Source: Burkholderia ambifaria (GTDB lineage: Bacteria; Pseudomonadota; Gammaproteobacteria; Burkholderiales; Burkholderiaceae). From it: DNA of 64,000 bases. The position numbers and the translations under genes were made by a program. The notes beneath the pieces were generated by a model that saw only the letters and a list, made by a program, of their open reading frames with translations, was not told the DNA's origin and did not search any database. The first letter of the stretch is position 1. Every line of letters begins with the position of its first letter. Positions 8,864 to 18,507 of this stretch are shown one piece after another. Where the stretch lies: positions 130,997 to 194,996 of the forward strand of contig NZ_LKPJ01000001.1 of assembly GCF_001443045.1 (NCBI RefSeq), given 5' to 3'.

Positions 8864-9463
8864 ATGACAAGAGTTCGCGCTGCGTTGCGGCGACAAGATT
8901 TTGTTGACGCTGCCGTCGAGGTCATCGCCGCGCATGGCGTCGCTGGAGCCACCACGCGCCGAATCGCTGAAGCCGCAGGCTGCCCTCTGGCATCGCTCCA
9001 CTATGTATTTCATACCAAGGACGATCTGTTTGACGCGGTTTACGAATCCCTGTTTGATCTTCTCGCGACGAACGCCCCCGCTGATATTGAATTCCAGTCT
9101 TTCGGCGAACTTGCCGGATGGCAGTTGCGCAAGATAGTCGAGTGGCTCGTGCAGAATCCCTCATACGCCCGGGCGCAGTCGGAACTGATCCAGTGGGCGG
9201 AACGTCATCGCCCGGATTTCGCGTTGAAAACCTATGTCCAGACTGTCGAGCGAACGATCGCCTACTTGGGCAAGTGCGCGCCGCAAGTCAACCGTGACAT
9301 GATTGAACCCGTAGCCAGAATGAGCATCATCCTGATCGATGGATTGCTGAACAGCTGGCACGCGGAAACGAATATCCATCGGCTCAGGGCGAACCTGAAT
9401 AGTGCAAGTTCAGCGTTGGAGGCGTTTGCCACCGCCATCTCGAAGTCGACCATACGGGTTTGA
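8864..9463 (+). CDS. TetR-family regulator 2
   Basis: A 199-residue TetR repressor, paralogue of the one at 7650. The DNA-binding region at residues 28-50 is identical between them, while the C-terminal halves differ, so the two probably bind the same operator but respond to different ligands (inference). The motif ILIDGLL near residue 155 is shared with regulator 1 and looks like a dimer-helix element. The ATG at 8864 is chosen from GGAG 10 bases upstream and from alignment with regulator 1. It converges on the aldehyde dehydrogenase gene, with a strong hairpin between. Confidence 0.92.
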   Translation: MTRVRAALRRQDFVDAAVEVIAAHGVAGATTRRIAEAAGCPLASLHYVFHTKDDLFDAVYESLFDLLATNAPADIEFQSFGELAGWQLRKIVEWLVQNPSYARAQSELIQWAERHRPDFALKTYVQTVERTIAYLGKCAPQVNRDMIEPVARMSIILIDGLLNSWHAETNIHRLRANLNSASSALEAFATAISKSTIRV

Positions 9464-9592
9464 AAATCGACGCGATACGTCATTGCGCCAAAAGCCGACA
9501 ACCTGATCGAGCCGACGCGATGCACGCTCGCTCTGCACCCCGCCCCATGGCCGGCTTCGATCTTGTTACCGTTCCGGAGATGGACGAACCCA

Positions 9593-9629
9593 GACGCCGG
9601 GCGCCCATCCGAAATGGGCGCCCGGCGTC
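9593..9629. terminator. bidirectional terminator hairpin
   Basis: 9593-9608 and 9614-9629 form a perfect 16-base-pair, GC-rich stem with a 5-base loop. It lies between the convergent tetR2 and aldehyde dehydrogenase genes, 8 bases from the latter's stop codon. No T-tract is present on either strand. Confidence 0.75.
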
Positions 9630-9637
9630 GATTCCAG

Positions 9638-11098
9638 CTAGCTGACGGCGCCCGGCGTCGCGCCGAACATGGACTTCGTCTCCAGGAACTCCTCGATGCC
9701 GGCGTAGCCCCACTCTCGACCATTGCCGGACTGCTTGTACCCACCGAACGGTGCCGCGATATCAACGGCCGCGCCGTTCAAATGTACCATCCCGGTCCGC
9801 AATTTTCTTGCGACACTTTCCGCCTGTTCGATCGAGTCACCGTAGACGTAGCCGGACAACCCGTACGGCGAGTCGTTGGCGATGGCGACGGCGTCTGATT
9901 CGTCCTGATAGGGGATGATCACCAATACTGGGCCGAAGATCTCCTCGGTTGCGATCTTCATGCGGTTGTTCACGCGGCTGAAGATCGTCGGCTTGACGTA
10001 GTAGCCCCTTTCAAGCCCGGAAGGATTGCCAAGCCCCCCAGACAGGAGAAGCGCGCCTTCGTCGATTCCCACCCGGATCATTTCCTGCACCTTTTGATGC
10101 TGACGCTGGTTCGCCATGGGCCCCATGGTTGTACCGGGATCGCGCGGATCGCCGACGACGACCTGCCCGCACGCACCGACCGCAATCTGTTCCGCCTCCT
10201 CGAGGCGATGCGCCGGCACCAGCATTCGCGATGGCGCGGTGCATGTCTGACCGGAGTTGGCCATCATCTGGAGCACCCCATGCGTGACGCCTTTCTGAAA
10301 GTTTTCGCCATCCAGAATGATGTTCGCCGATTTTCCGCCTAGCTCCAGCGTCACCCTCTTGATCGTCGTTGCCGCGGCCTGAGCAACCTCCACGCCAGCG
10401 CTCGTCGAACCCGTCAGCGACACCATGTCGATCAACGGGCTGGAAGCGATGGCCCTTCCCAGGCGCTGCCCGGAACCCTGCACGAGATTGAATACGCCGG
10501 GAGGTACGCCTGCCTTCTCAAGGATCTCGGCAAGGACAATGGCCGAGTACGGTGCATTCTGGCTGGGCTTCAACACGATCGTGCAACCCGCAACCAGCGC
10601 CGGCGCAACCTTGCACATGACCTGGTTCATTGGCCAGTTCCATGGCGTAATCAACCCGCAAACCCCCACCGGCTCCTTCACGATCCGCGACGTGCCCTGG
10701 GTTCGTTCGAACGGATACTGCCTTGCAACTTCCAGGGTCGTATGGAGGTGCCAGAGCCCCAACGCCGCCTGAAGCGGACGAGAAATGGCGTCCATCGGTG
10801 CGCCCATCTCGAGCGTGATTGCGTCCGCCATATCCTGCAACCGCTCGGTGTAGGCACCGACCACGCGCTCGAGCATCTTGAGCCGCTCAACAAGAGGCGT
10901 GGTCGAGAATGCCGCGAAGGCGTCATGCGCCGCCTTCGCAGCCAGGTTCACATCCGCCTCGTCAGAGAAGAGCAGCACGCCGGAGACTTCGCCAGTCGCC
11001 GGATTGATGATTTCGTGCTCAATGCCTCCGTTCGCCGGCTCCACCCAACGGCCGCCTATGAACGCCCTGCGGAGATGGTCTTCTTCAAAAATCGGCAT
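9638..11098 (-). CDS. NAD(P)+-dependent aldehyde dehydrogenase
   Basis: A 486-residue aldehyde dehydrogenase of usual length. The catalytic set is complete: N154 (TPWNWP), general base E252 (LELGGKS) and nucleophile C286 (NSGQTC). K177 of VLKPSQ is in place for cofactor binding. The EIFGPV motif is near the C-terminus. It is probably soluble and oxidises an aldehyde made by the alcohol dehydrogenases or released by transamination. It forms a single-gene unit read leftward from the divergent control region 11099-11664, behind operator site f. GGAGCG sits 7 bases before the ATG. Confidence 0.93.
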   Translation of the reverse strand: MPIFEEDHLRRAFIGGRWVEPANGGIEHEIINPATGEVSGVLLFSDEADVNLAAKAAHDAFAAFSTTPLVERLKMLERVVGAYTERLQDMADAITLEMGAPMDAISRPLQAALGLWHLHTTLEVARQYPFERTQGTSRIVKEPVGVCGLITPWNWPMNQVMCKVAPALVAGCTIVLKPSQNAPYSAIVLAEILEKAGVPPGVFNLVQGSGQRLGRAIASSPLIDMVSLTGSTSAGVEVAQAAATTIKRVTLELGGKSANIILDGENFQKGVTHGVLQMMANSGQTCTAPSRMLVPAHRLEEAEQIAVGACGQVVVGDPRDPGTTMGPMANQRQHQKVQEMIRVGIDEGALLLSGGLGNPSGLERGYYVKPTIFSRVNNRMKIATEEIFGPVLVIIPYQDESDAVAIANDSPYGLSGYVYGDSIEQAESVARKLRTGMVHLNGAAVDIAAPFGGYKQSGNGREWGYAGIEEFLETKSMFGATPGAVS

Positions 11099-11180
11099 CA
11101 GCTCGCTCCATGTCAGTTGGTCTCGGGGGCGAGTCTTCAGCCGCCGAATCGCCCGGGAAGATTCATACTATCGCCTTTTT

Positions 11181-11198
11181 GATCATTTGGCCAAGTCA
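11181..11198. promoter_or_regulatory. island operator, site f
   Basis: GATCATTTGGCCAAGTCA, one mismatch to consensus, followed by an overlapping perfect 12-base palindrome AGTCACGTGACT at 11194-11205. It lies about 85 bases upstream of the aldehyde dehydrogenase gene. Confidence 0.7.
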
Positions 11199-11521
11199 CG
11201 TGACTCAGTAATAATCAGTATTGCCACCGGCACTTCAAAGTAAGACGCTTCAGGGAACGAACAGCCATGCAGCAGCAGAAAGATCTGAAGTGAGTGCGAC
11301 CGGACGATGACGAAGACGAGACCACGAGGCGACTTCCAGCGAAGTCCGCCACAAGCCGAAGCTGCTTTCCCGGGCGAATCGGTTGGGTCTACCGACGCGA
11401 GCATTCAGTCATCACTGGGCGGTGAGTTCAGGCCAGCGCGCCGTTCGAGTACCCAAGCGTGCATCACAGAGGGTTAACCTTCATCGACAAGGAATTTTTC
11501 GAGCAATATTTTCTACTACAA

Positions 11522-11539
11522 GGTCAATTGATCAAGTCA
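11522..11539. promoter_or_regulatory. island operator, site g
   Basis: GGTCAATTGATCAAGTCA, a full consensus match about 125 bases upstream of the class IV aminotransferase. Between sites f and g no gene was found; the 566-base region 11099-11664 is a divergent control region. Confidence 0.75.
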
Positions 11540-11664
11540 TGTGTCAGACTTCGCGCCGGATAGCCGAGAAGTAAGCAATCCGTAAAGTAATGCACCGCGA
11601 TCCGGCCGCTTATTGACGTCAACGTCGAATCACAATTCTCCCTCGGGAGCGAAAGGTAATTACC

Positions 11665-12645
11665 ATGCCAATCATTCAAGTACAGCAGATCATGCATGAG
11701 AACCCGTTGCATGCTCGCGCTCCGCATGAACCCCGCTACGAAGACGGCAGTGCGTTCTGCGACGGCAACTATGTCCCCATCACCGAAGCGACCGTCCCGC
11801 TCGTCGACGCGGGATTCCTGCATGCCGATGCGGCCTACGATGTCGTCACCGTCTCGCGAGGCAACTTCTTCCGGCTCGACGATCACCTCGCGCGCATGGA
11901 AGAATCGTCGGCGAAGTTCTTCCTCGAGAATCCGTTCAATCGCGATCAGGTCAGGGAAATCCTCCACAATCTCGTGCGAAACGCCGGCCTGAAGGACGCG
12001 TATGTCTGGTGGTGCGTCACCCGCGGTCCGCTGAGCGTCGATCGCCGCGACCGCAGCGCAATGAAGAACGCCATGTTTGCCTTTGCCGTGCCGTTCTTCT
12101 TCCAGGCGGACGACGAGGTCCGTACGCGAGGCTCGAACCTGCTGATCAGCAAGCTGTATAACCGCATTTCCGCGAAGGCTGTCGATCCCACTGCCAAGAA
12201 CTTCCACTGGATGGACATGAAGCTCGCCCTCTTCGAAGCCATGACACAGGAAAAGGACTGGGCAGTTCTCGTCGATGAAAGCGACAACCTCACCGAAGCA
12301 GCCGGTGCCAATGTCTTTTTCGCCAAGAACGGGGAGCTCTATACCCCGGCTGAAGGCTGTCTGTTGGGCATCACGCGCCAGAGCGTCTTCGACATCGCCG
12401 CCGAGCTCGGCATCAAGGTGAACATCGGCAAATACACCGCGACCCAGTTGCGCGAAGCCGATGAAGCATTCACGTCCTCGTCCGCAGGCGGAATCATGCC
12501 CGTCAGCGCCGTTGACGATCAGCCCCTCGGCAATCGCAACGGCCCCGGCCCGATCTCCGAGAAGATTCACAACCTTTACTGGGAGAAGCGTTGGGCAGGA
12601 TGGCACGCGCAGCCGGCCGAATACTTCTCGTCGGTCCCGGCATAA
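11665..12645 (+). CDS. class IV aminotransferase, (R)-amine-transaminase-like
   Basis: A 326-residue fold-type IV PLP enzyme. The Schiff-base Lys is K178 (TAKNF) and E211 (LTEAAGAN) holds the pyridine nitrogen. The blocks around DAGFLHADAAYDV and GNFFRLDDHL, the VTRG strand, and the late SSAGGIMP loop resemble fungal and bacterial (R)-selective amine transaminases more than branched-chain or D-amino-acid aminotransferases (judged from memory). An amine-to-ketone or reverse reaction is inferred. AAAGG lies 8 bases before the ATG. It is preceded by operator site g and followed after 315 bases by the transport operon. Confidence 0.9.
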   Translation: MPIIQVQQIMHENPLHARAPHEPRYEDGSAFCDGNYVPITEATVPLVDAGFLHADAAYDVVTVSRGNFFRLDDHLARMEESSAKFFLENPFNRDQVREILHNLVRNAGLKDAYVWWCVTRGPLSVDRRDRSAMKNAMFAFAVPFFFQADDEVRTRGSNLLISKLYNRISAKAVDPTAKNFHWMDMKLALFEAMTQEKDWAVLVDESDNLTEAAGANVFFAKNGELYTPAEGCLLGITRQSVFDIAAELGIKVNIGKYTATQLREADEAFTSSSAGGIMPVSAVDDQPLGNRNGPGPISEKIHNLYWEKRWAGWHAQPAEYFSSVPA

Positions 12646-12960
12646 GCCGGAAGCCACTCGAAAGTGGCGCGCAAACAGAGCCGATGCGGTCGAGTAAGCC
12701 GCATCCGGATTTGGTAGGCGCCCGATAGCTGTATGCATCGACAGACGTCCGGCACCCCACCAAGGCGCCGGTCAATACGAACTTCTACGTTATAGCAATG
12801 ACCTGGAGTTCGTTGATTCAATAGAACAAAGTACAAACGCACCTTCATTCATTTCGCATAGCTAAAAAACGGACAGGACTATCGGCACGTTCATCCGCAT
12901 TCGTCTATGCACAACCCTTTGGCAGGCACACGTTACCTGGTCAAGGTCAAGGAGATTGCT
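12646..12960. other. 315-base intergenic stretch
   Basis: A small hairpin (GCCACT / AGTGGC, 12653-12668) follows the aminotransferase stop and may be a weak terminator. No clear copy of the island operator was seen, so the transport operon may be read through from site g or have its own promoter. Confidence 0.4.
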
Positions 12961-14364
12961 GTGGTCAAGACTCATTCTTTCAAGAAATCTGCCTCGCTCA
13001 TCCGATCGGCAGCGAAATCGTCACTCATCGCTTCCGCGGTCGCGATGACTTTGACCGGTGCGTTTGCGGAAGGTACGGATTCATCTCATACGCCATCCGG
13101 GGCCGAAGTCGCCGGCACCGCGAGCGGCATCCCCGCATGGACACCTGTCGGTAACGTCGGGACGGGCTGGACTTACGGCAAGCGTCGCGCGGATTTCTTC
13201 AAATACAAATCAGACAAACCCTTGTATACGATCGACGCCAGCAATGTCGACAAATACGCGGACAAGCTCAATCCGGGTCAAATTGCGCTGTTGAAGAACC
13301 TGAAGGGCTTCACGATGCCGGTCTATCCGTCCCGGCGCACGTGTGGCGTCCCCGATTTCGTCGCGGAGAATACGAAGAACAACGTGGGCTTCGCCAAGAT
13401 GTCTGCGGACGGGTCGGAACTCGCCGATGCGCATCTGCCCGGCTACCCCTTCCCTGCGCCCAAAACCGGCGCGGAAGTGATGTGGAACGCGAAGCTGCAT
13501 TATCGCGGCGCCGGCGTCGAGATGCGCGACATCACCACCGCCGTCTCACCCCGGAAGGGCTCTTCCGACTGGATCAGGAACGTTTCCGACGCGTGGATCT
13601 ACCAGCCTTGGGGTGACAAATCCGGCACGACGTTCGCGAAGGTCAACCAAGTCGAAGGAAACGCCTACTACGCGTACAAGTCCCCGGCGGCCATTGCCGG
13701 CCAGGCCGCGATCTTCACGACCTACGCCGGCAAGCCGACCGAAGTCTTCTATTACTTCCCGGGGCAACGCCGAACCCGTCGCATGCCGTCGTATGCCTAC
13801 GATGCGCCCCAGATCGGATTCGACAACCAGTACAACATGGATGAAGCGCTGGTCTTCTCCGGACAGACGGATCGATTCTCCTGGAAGTTGCTCGGCAAGA
13901 AGGAAATGATCGTTACCTATAACGACCTGGGCATGTACGACTTTTCGGACAAATTTGAAGATGCCTATGGCCCTGACTTCGTGAACCCGTCGAAGCGTCG
14001 CTACGAACTCCATCGTGTGTGGGTCGTGGAAGCCACGGTCAAGCAGGGTATGCGCCATACCGCGCCCAAGCGCCTCTTCTACGTCGACGAAGATAGCTGG
14101 AGCTACCTCGGCGCGGTGGACTATGACGCGCAGGGAAACATCTCGAAGGTTCGCGAAGGTTACATCATTCCGGTGTATGAGACGGGAAGCTGCGACACGC
14201 TCGCATTCGCTCAATACAACCTCGTCGATGGCCGATACCTCGTGGACGGTTCGATGCTCGCGGCCGGACGGGACGCGAAGTGGTCGGTCGACTCGTCGGC
14301 GGACCAACACTACAAGCCCAGCTTCTACAACGCCGATAATCTCCGTGCGTTGAGCGAGCGTTGA
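12961..14364 (+). CDS. DUF1329 protein, periplasmic/outer-membrane-associated
   Basis: A 467-residue exported protein of the DUF1329 type. Residues 1-36 form a signal peptide (basic start, hydrophobic core ASAVAMTLTGAFA). Typical family blocks are GAEVMWNAKLHYRG and the strand pair containing FYYFPGQRRTRRMPSYAYDA; the fold is thought to resemble lipoprotein carriers of the LolA/LolB kind. The GTG at 12961 is preferred because AAGGAG lies 6 bases upstream; the in-frame ATG at 12907 would precede the signal peptide with unneeded residues. First gene of DUF1329-DUF1302-RND-YCF48, a recurrent set in proteobacteria without a firmly established cargo; lipid-like or hydrophobic substrate transport is inferred. 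Confidence 0.88.
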   Translation: MVKTHSFKKSASLIRSAAKSSLIASAVAMTLTGAFAEGTDSSHTPSGAEVAGTASGIPAWTPVGNVGTGWTYGKRRADFFKYKSDKPLYTIDASNVDKYADKLNPGQIALLKNLKGFTMPVYPSRRTCGVPDFVAENTKNNVGFAKMSADGSELADAHLPGYPFPAPKTGAEVMWNAKLHYRGAGVEMRDITTAVSPRKGSSDWIRNVSDAWIYQPWGDKSGTTFAKVNQVEGNAYYAYKSPAAIAGQAAIFTTYAGKPTEVFYYFPGQRRTRRMPSYAYDAPQIGFDNQYNMDEALVFSGQTDRFSWKLLGKKEMIVTYNDLGMYDFSDKFEDAYGPDFVNPSKRRYELHRVWVVEATVKQGMRHTAPKRLFYVDEDSWSYLGAVDYDAQGNISKVREGYIIPVYETGSCDTLAFAQYNLVDGRYLVDGSMLAAGRDAKWSVDSSADQHYKPSFYNADNLRALSER

Positions 14365-14380
14365 CAGGTGCCGAAACAAA

Positions 14381-16087
14381 ATGGCTACCACTTCCTCATT
14401 TCAGCCCCGATCCAGTGTGGCTTTCGTGCGCGCGGCGATCGCGGCGCTTGTCACCGTCGGGTGCGGCAGCGCACACGCCTTCACTTTCACGATCGGGAAT
14501 GTTGAAGGCAGTTTCGATTCGACGATATCGGCCGGCGTCGGCGTTCGAACTGCCTCGCCAAGCAGCAATCTCGTATCGCCGACCTACAATCAGGCCACCG
14601 GTGCGCGGACCGGTGGCGGCCGACTCGGTCAATTGAGCGGCCTCTCCGATCAAGGCGACATCAACTACGGCAAGGGAGATCCTTTCACGAGCTATCTCAA
14701 GGGCAACCACGAGTTGGTCCTGAAGATGCCGTCGCAAGGGCTCACGTTCATGGCGCGCGGCACCTGGCAATACGACTACTCCGGGACCCACACGACAGGC
14801 GCAACCAGCGGACAGGACCTTTTCTATAACCCTGCGCCCAACCTGAGCGGCGGGCTCCCGTCCGATGCCGAGAAAAACATCCGCTTCAAGCCACGCCTGC
14901 TCGACCTGTGGGTCAGCAAGCAGTTCAACGTAGGCGACCAGATTGCACGCGTCCGTGTGGGTAATCAGGTCGTCAGCTGGGGCGAAAGCATCTGGGAAAT
15001 CGGTGGGGTCAATGCGACGAATGCGATCGACGTGAATCGCGCGTCCCAACCTGGGGCGCAGGTCAAGGAGATCATCCTGCCCGCACCAATACTGAGTGTC
15101 GCCTCCGGCTTGGGTCACGGCGTGAACGTCGAAGGGTACATCCAGAGCAACTGGAACCAGAATTACCTTCCGCCGGTTGGCAGCTATTGGTCGAATCAGA
15201 TCGTAGGGCCAGGCAACAACACGTATGGCGTCTCGACCATCCATCCGAAAAACGGCGGGCAGTATGGCTTTTCCATTCGCTACCAGCCCGCGGGAACGGA
15301 CCTGAATCTCGGTTTCTACACGATCGCGTACCACGACAAGTTCCCGCAAGTCTCGCTGAGTTCAACGGGTGGGACGGTCTTCAGATTTCCGGAAGACCGT
15401 CACATGATCGGTGTCAGCGCCAACTTCCCCGTTGGCGATTGGGCGATCGGTACCGAGCTCTCGTACCGTCCGCGAGATGCCGTTCCCCTGAATCCGGCCA
15501 GTGGATGCGTCGCGCAAGGTGGAAACTGCTGGGTCGACGAGAAGCGATTCCAGTGGCATCTGACTACCCTCTACTCGCTCCAGCCAGGCAATTCCGGAGC
15601 ATTCCTCAAACTGCTCGGCGCCCAGACCGCCACATTGACGACCGAGACGGTGATCATTGCTTATCCCGGGCTTCACAAGAGCTATGGCGGGTCGCCGATT
15701 TCGCCTGGTGCGCTTCTGTGGGGGAATGAATTCAACGACTTGTTCGCGACCGGCGCACTCAACTCACCGGGTAGTGCACAGGGAACGAAATACTCCGGCG
15801 GGATTGATGTCGATTTCAACTGGGTTTACGACGGCACCCTCATTCCCGGGTGGCAGGTCAATCCGGGGATATTCGTCCGATACGGCCTGTTCGGCAATAC
15901 GCCGAACGTGAATGCCCAGTTCATGCGCGGCGTGACGGCCATGAACCTGTATGTGAATTTCATACAGAACCCGGCGAAGTGGCAGGTTGCATTGAACTAC
16001 ACCCGTTTCATGGGCCCGACCAACCCTCTGGCCAACCCGCTACGTGACAGGGACTTCGTGGCAATCGTCGCATCCCGAAATTTCTGA
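14381..16087 (+). CDS. DUF1302 outer-membrane protein
   Basis: A 568-residue protein with a signal peptide cleaved after about A33 (GSAHA). The body is rich in alternating beta-strand patterns and ends in FVAIVASRNF, a terminal Phe as in outer-membrane beta-barrels. DUF1302 proteins are regularly paired with DUF1329 proteins. It probably forms a barrel or channel for the hydrophobic compound handled by this operon (inference). The gene starts 16 bases after the DUF1329 stop, with AGGTG upstream. Confidence 0.88.
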   Translation: MATTSSFQPRSSVAFVRAAIAALVTVGCGSAHAFTFTIGNVEGSFDSTISAGVGVRTASPSSNLVSPTYNQATGARTGGGRLGQLSGLSDQGDINYGKGDPFTSYLKGNHELVLKMPSQGLTFMARGTWQYDYSGTHTTGATSGQDLFYNPAPNLSGGLPSDAEKNIRFKPRLLDLWVSKQFNVGDQIARVRVGNQVVSWGESIWEIGGVNATNAIDVNRASQPGAQVKEIILPAPILSVASGLGHGVNVEGYIQSNWNQNYLPPVGSYWSNQIVGPGNNTYGVSTIHPKNGGQYGFSIRYQPAGTDLNLGFYTIAYHDKFPQVSLSSTGGTVFRFPEDRHMIGVSANFPVGDWAIGTELSYRPRDAVPLNPASGCVAQGGNCWVDEKRFQWHLTTLYSLQPGNSGAFLKLLGAQTATLTTETVIIAYPGLHKSYGGSPISPGALLWGNEFNDLFATGALNSPGSAQGTKYSGGIDVDFNWVYDGTLIPGWQVNPGIFVRYGLFGNTPNVNAQFMRGVTAMNLYVNFIQNPAKWQVALNYTRFMGPTNPLANPLRDRDFVAIVASRNF

Positions 16088-16094
16088 GGTCAAT

Positions 16095-18494
16095 ATGAAT
16101 CAAACGCCTGTTTCCGACGCAGCCCGACCCAGCAAGCTGCTAAGAACTCTTCATTCGCTGGAAAATATGCTGTTCGGTCACAGGCGTCTCGTACTGGGGC
16201 TTCTGGTTCTCTTCACGGTCGTCATGGCCTGCTTCGCCGTCAAGCTTCGCATGGATGCGGGGTTTGAGAAGCAGCTTCCTCTTGGCCATGAATATACTCA
16301 GACGTTTAATGAGTATCGCGGTGATCTGCTCGGCGCCAACCGTTTGATCGTCGTCGTCAAGGCCCGCAAGGGAAGCATCTGGACGCCGGCCGCGTTGAAG
16401 CGGCTGTATGACGTCACCCAGGCGGTCACGTTTCTGCCAAACGTATCTCGCAGCAGCGTTCAATCACTCTGGACTCCAAATTCATTTGTCAATGAGATTA
16501 CCGAAGACGGATTCAGAGCCGACCCGCTCATTCCCGGCACCGTGACGCCGGATCAGCTCGACGGCAACACGGTCGGTGCCATTTCGCGCTCGACTGCCCA
16601 GGGTGGATTCGTCGGCAGCCTCGTGTCGCGCGACCAGAGCAGTGCAATGGTCACCGCGGACCTCAACGAACTGGATGCAAAAGGCGAGCGGATCGACTAT
16701 GTGGCATTCGATCAGGCACTCGAATCGCAGTTGCGATCCAGGTTCGAGGATTCGAACTATGAGATCCAGATTATCGGTTTCGCGAAGCAGATCGGTGATA
16801 TTGCCAACGGCGCATCGTCTGTCCTGAAGTTCTGCGCGATCGCCCTGCTCCTGACCGCGTTGGCCGTCTACTGGTACTGTCGCTCCGTTCGTCTGACGAT
16901 CCTGCCGTTGACGTGTTCGCTTCTCTCACTCGTCTGGCAGTTCGGCACGCTGCATCTCCTCGGCTATGGGCTCGACCCGTTGGGCGTATTGGTTCCGTTT
17001 CTCGTGTTCGCGATCGGCGTTTCACACGGTGTTCAGCAGATCAATTTCATCGTTCGCGAAATCTCTCACGGGAAGTCGGTGGAGCAAGCCGCTCGATCCA
17101 GCTTCAGCGGGCTGCTGATTCCCGGGACGCTCGCCCTTGTGACGGCTTTCGTTTCCTTCGTCACGTTGATCCTGATTCCGATTCCGATGGTCCGCGAGCT
17201 CGCGATTACCGCTTCGCTCGGTGTTGCGTACAAGATCGTCACGAATCTGGTGATGCTCCCGCTGGCGGCGTCCTTGCTCAAGGTCGACCACAATTATGCG
17301 AAGAATGCCGAGTTGCATGCCGCTCGTCGCGCTCGCGTGCTCCGGGTCCTCGCAAAGGTCGCCATTCCCCGCAATGCGGCGCTCGTCCTTCTGGCTGCCG
17401 TCGTGGTCTTCTGCGTGGCGGCCTGGGAAAGTCGAGACCGCGTAGTCGGCACCCTGCAGGCAGGCGCGCCCGAACTTCGTGCCGACGCCCGGTTCAACAA
17501 GGATTCGGTTTCCATTGCGTCGAGCTACGACGTCGGCCTGGACTGGATTTCCATCGTCTTCGAAGCGCCGCCCCAGTCTTGCAACAACGTGGAAATCGGC
17601 GCCTATCAGGATCGCTTCGTCTGGTCGATGCGCGCCGTTCCCGGCGTATTGTCGGTCGTTTCATTTTCGTCGTTGCTGCGGCAATACAACGAGGGGTACA
17701 ACGAAGGCAATCCAAAGATGTCCGCGATCCCCATCGACCCGGACAACTATTCGTCGTTGGCCGGCGAGGTGGCCCGCACCCCGGGCGTCATGCGCAAGGA
17801 CTGCAGCATGACCGCGGTGAACATCTATCTGGCAGACCACAAGGCGACCACGATCAATCAGGTCATCAATGCCGCGAAGCATTTTCGCGATACGAACACG
17901 CTGCCTGGCGTGAAGATCCGGCTTGCGTCCGGAAACGCCGGTGTCCTGGCCGCGGTCAACGACGAAATCGAGCGCAGCGAACTGCCGATGATGCTTTACG
18001 TCTATGCGACCATCGTCTTGCTCGTTCTCCTCACGTACCGCGACCTGCGCGCTGTCCTCGCATGCTGCCTGCCGCTGACGATCGGCACCTTCATCGGATA
18101 CTGGTTCATGAAGGAGTTGCAGATCGGCCTGACCGTCGCCACGTTACCCGTGATGGTGCTGGCCGTTGGCATCGGCGTCGACTATGCGTTCTACATCTAC
18201 AACCGCCTGCAGCTGCATCTCGCCAACGGCGTCGGAATCGTCAAGGCGCTCGAGCAATCGATCCTGGAGATCGGGACGGCAACCATCTTTACAGCGATCA
18301 CGCTCGCGATCGGCGTCGCCACCTGGTCATTCTCCGAGCTGAAGTTTCAGGCGGATATGGGCAAGCTGCTGGCCTTCATGTTCATCGTCAATATGGTCAT
18401 GGCCATGACTGTTCTGCCGGCCTTCGCCGTCTGGCTCGAGCGCATCTTCCCGAGACGGCGGCCCGCGCGCGCACCTGGCCTGCTGGCACATTGA
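16095..18494 (+). CDS. MMPL/RND-superfamily inner-membrane transporter
   Basis: A 799-residue transporter with the RND layout: one N-terminal membrane helix (about 30-48), a large periplasmic domain, a bundle of five helices including a sterol-sensing-like region, a second periplasmic domain (about 435-625) and a second bundle with a GVDYAF motif. This is the short MMPL-like subclass, distinct from the 1047-residue AcrB-type pump at 34492. ATG 16095 follows GAGG by 5 bases; the longer in-frame start at 16044 lies inside the DUF1302 gene. With DUF1329, DUF1302 and the YCF48 protein it likely makes an envelope-spanning path. Direction of transport unknown. Confidence 0.9.
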   Translation: MNQTPVSDAARPSKLLRTLHSLENMLFGHRRLVLGLLVLFTVVMACFAVKLRMDAGFEKQLPLGHEYTQTFNEYRGDLLGANRLIVVVKARKGSIWTPAALKRLYDVTQAVTFLPNVSRSSVQSLWTPNSFVNEITEDGFRADPLIPGTVTPDQLDGNTVGAISRSTAQGGFVGSLVSRDQSSAMVTADLNELDAKGERIDYVAFDQALESQLRSRFEDSNYEIQIIGFAKQIGDIANGASSVLKFCAIALLLTALAVYWYCRSVRLTILPLTCSLLSLVWQFGTLHLLGYGLDPLGVLVPFLVFAIGVSHGVQQINFIVREISHGKSVEQAARSSFSGLLIPGTLALVTAFVSFVTLILIPIPMVRELAITASLGVAYKIVTNLVMLPLAASLLKVDHNYAKNAELHAARRARVLRVLAKVAIPRNAALVLLAAVVVFCVAAWESRDRVVGTLQAGAPELRADARFNKDSVSIASSYDVGLDWISIVFEAPPQSCNNVEIGAYQDRFVWSMRAVPGVLSVVSFSSLLRQYNEGYNEGNPKMSAIPIDPDNYSSLAGEVARTPGVMRKDCSMTAVNIYLADHKATTINQVINAAKHFRDTNTLPGVKIRLASGNAGVLAAVNDEIERSELPMMLYVYATIVLLVLLTYRDLRAVLACCLPLTIGTFIGYWFMKELQIGLTVATLPVMVLAVGIGVDYAFYIYNRLQLHLANGVGIVKALEQSILEIGTATIFTAITLAIGVATWSFSELKFQADMGKLLAFMFIVNMVMAMTVLPAFAVWLERIFPRRRPARAPGLLAH

Positions 18495-18507
18495 AGAAGA
18501 GGATTCC

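Noticed and set aside
12907-12960. Upstream ATG as the start of the DUF1329 gene
   Set aside because: It would put 18 extra residues before the signal peptide; the GTG at 12961 has a strong ribosome site.
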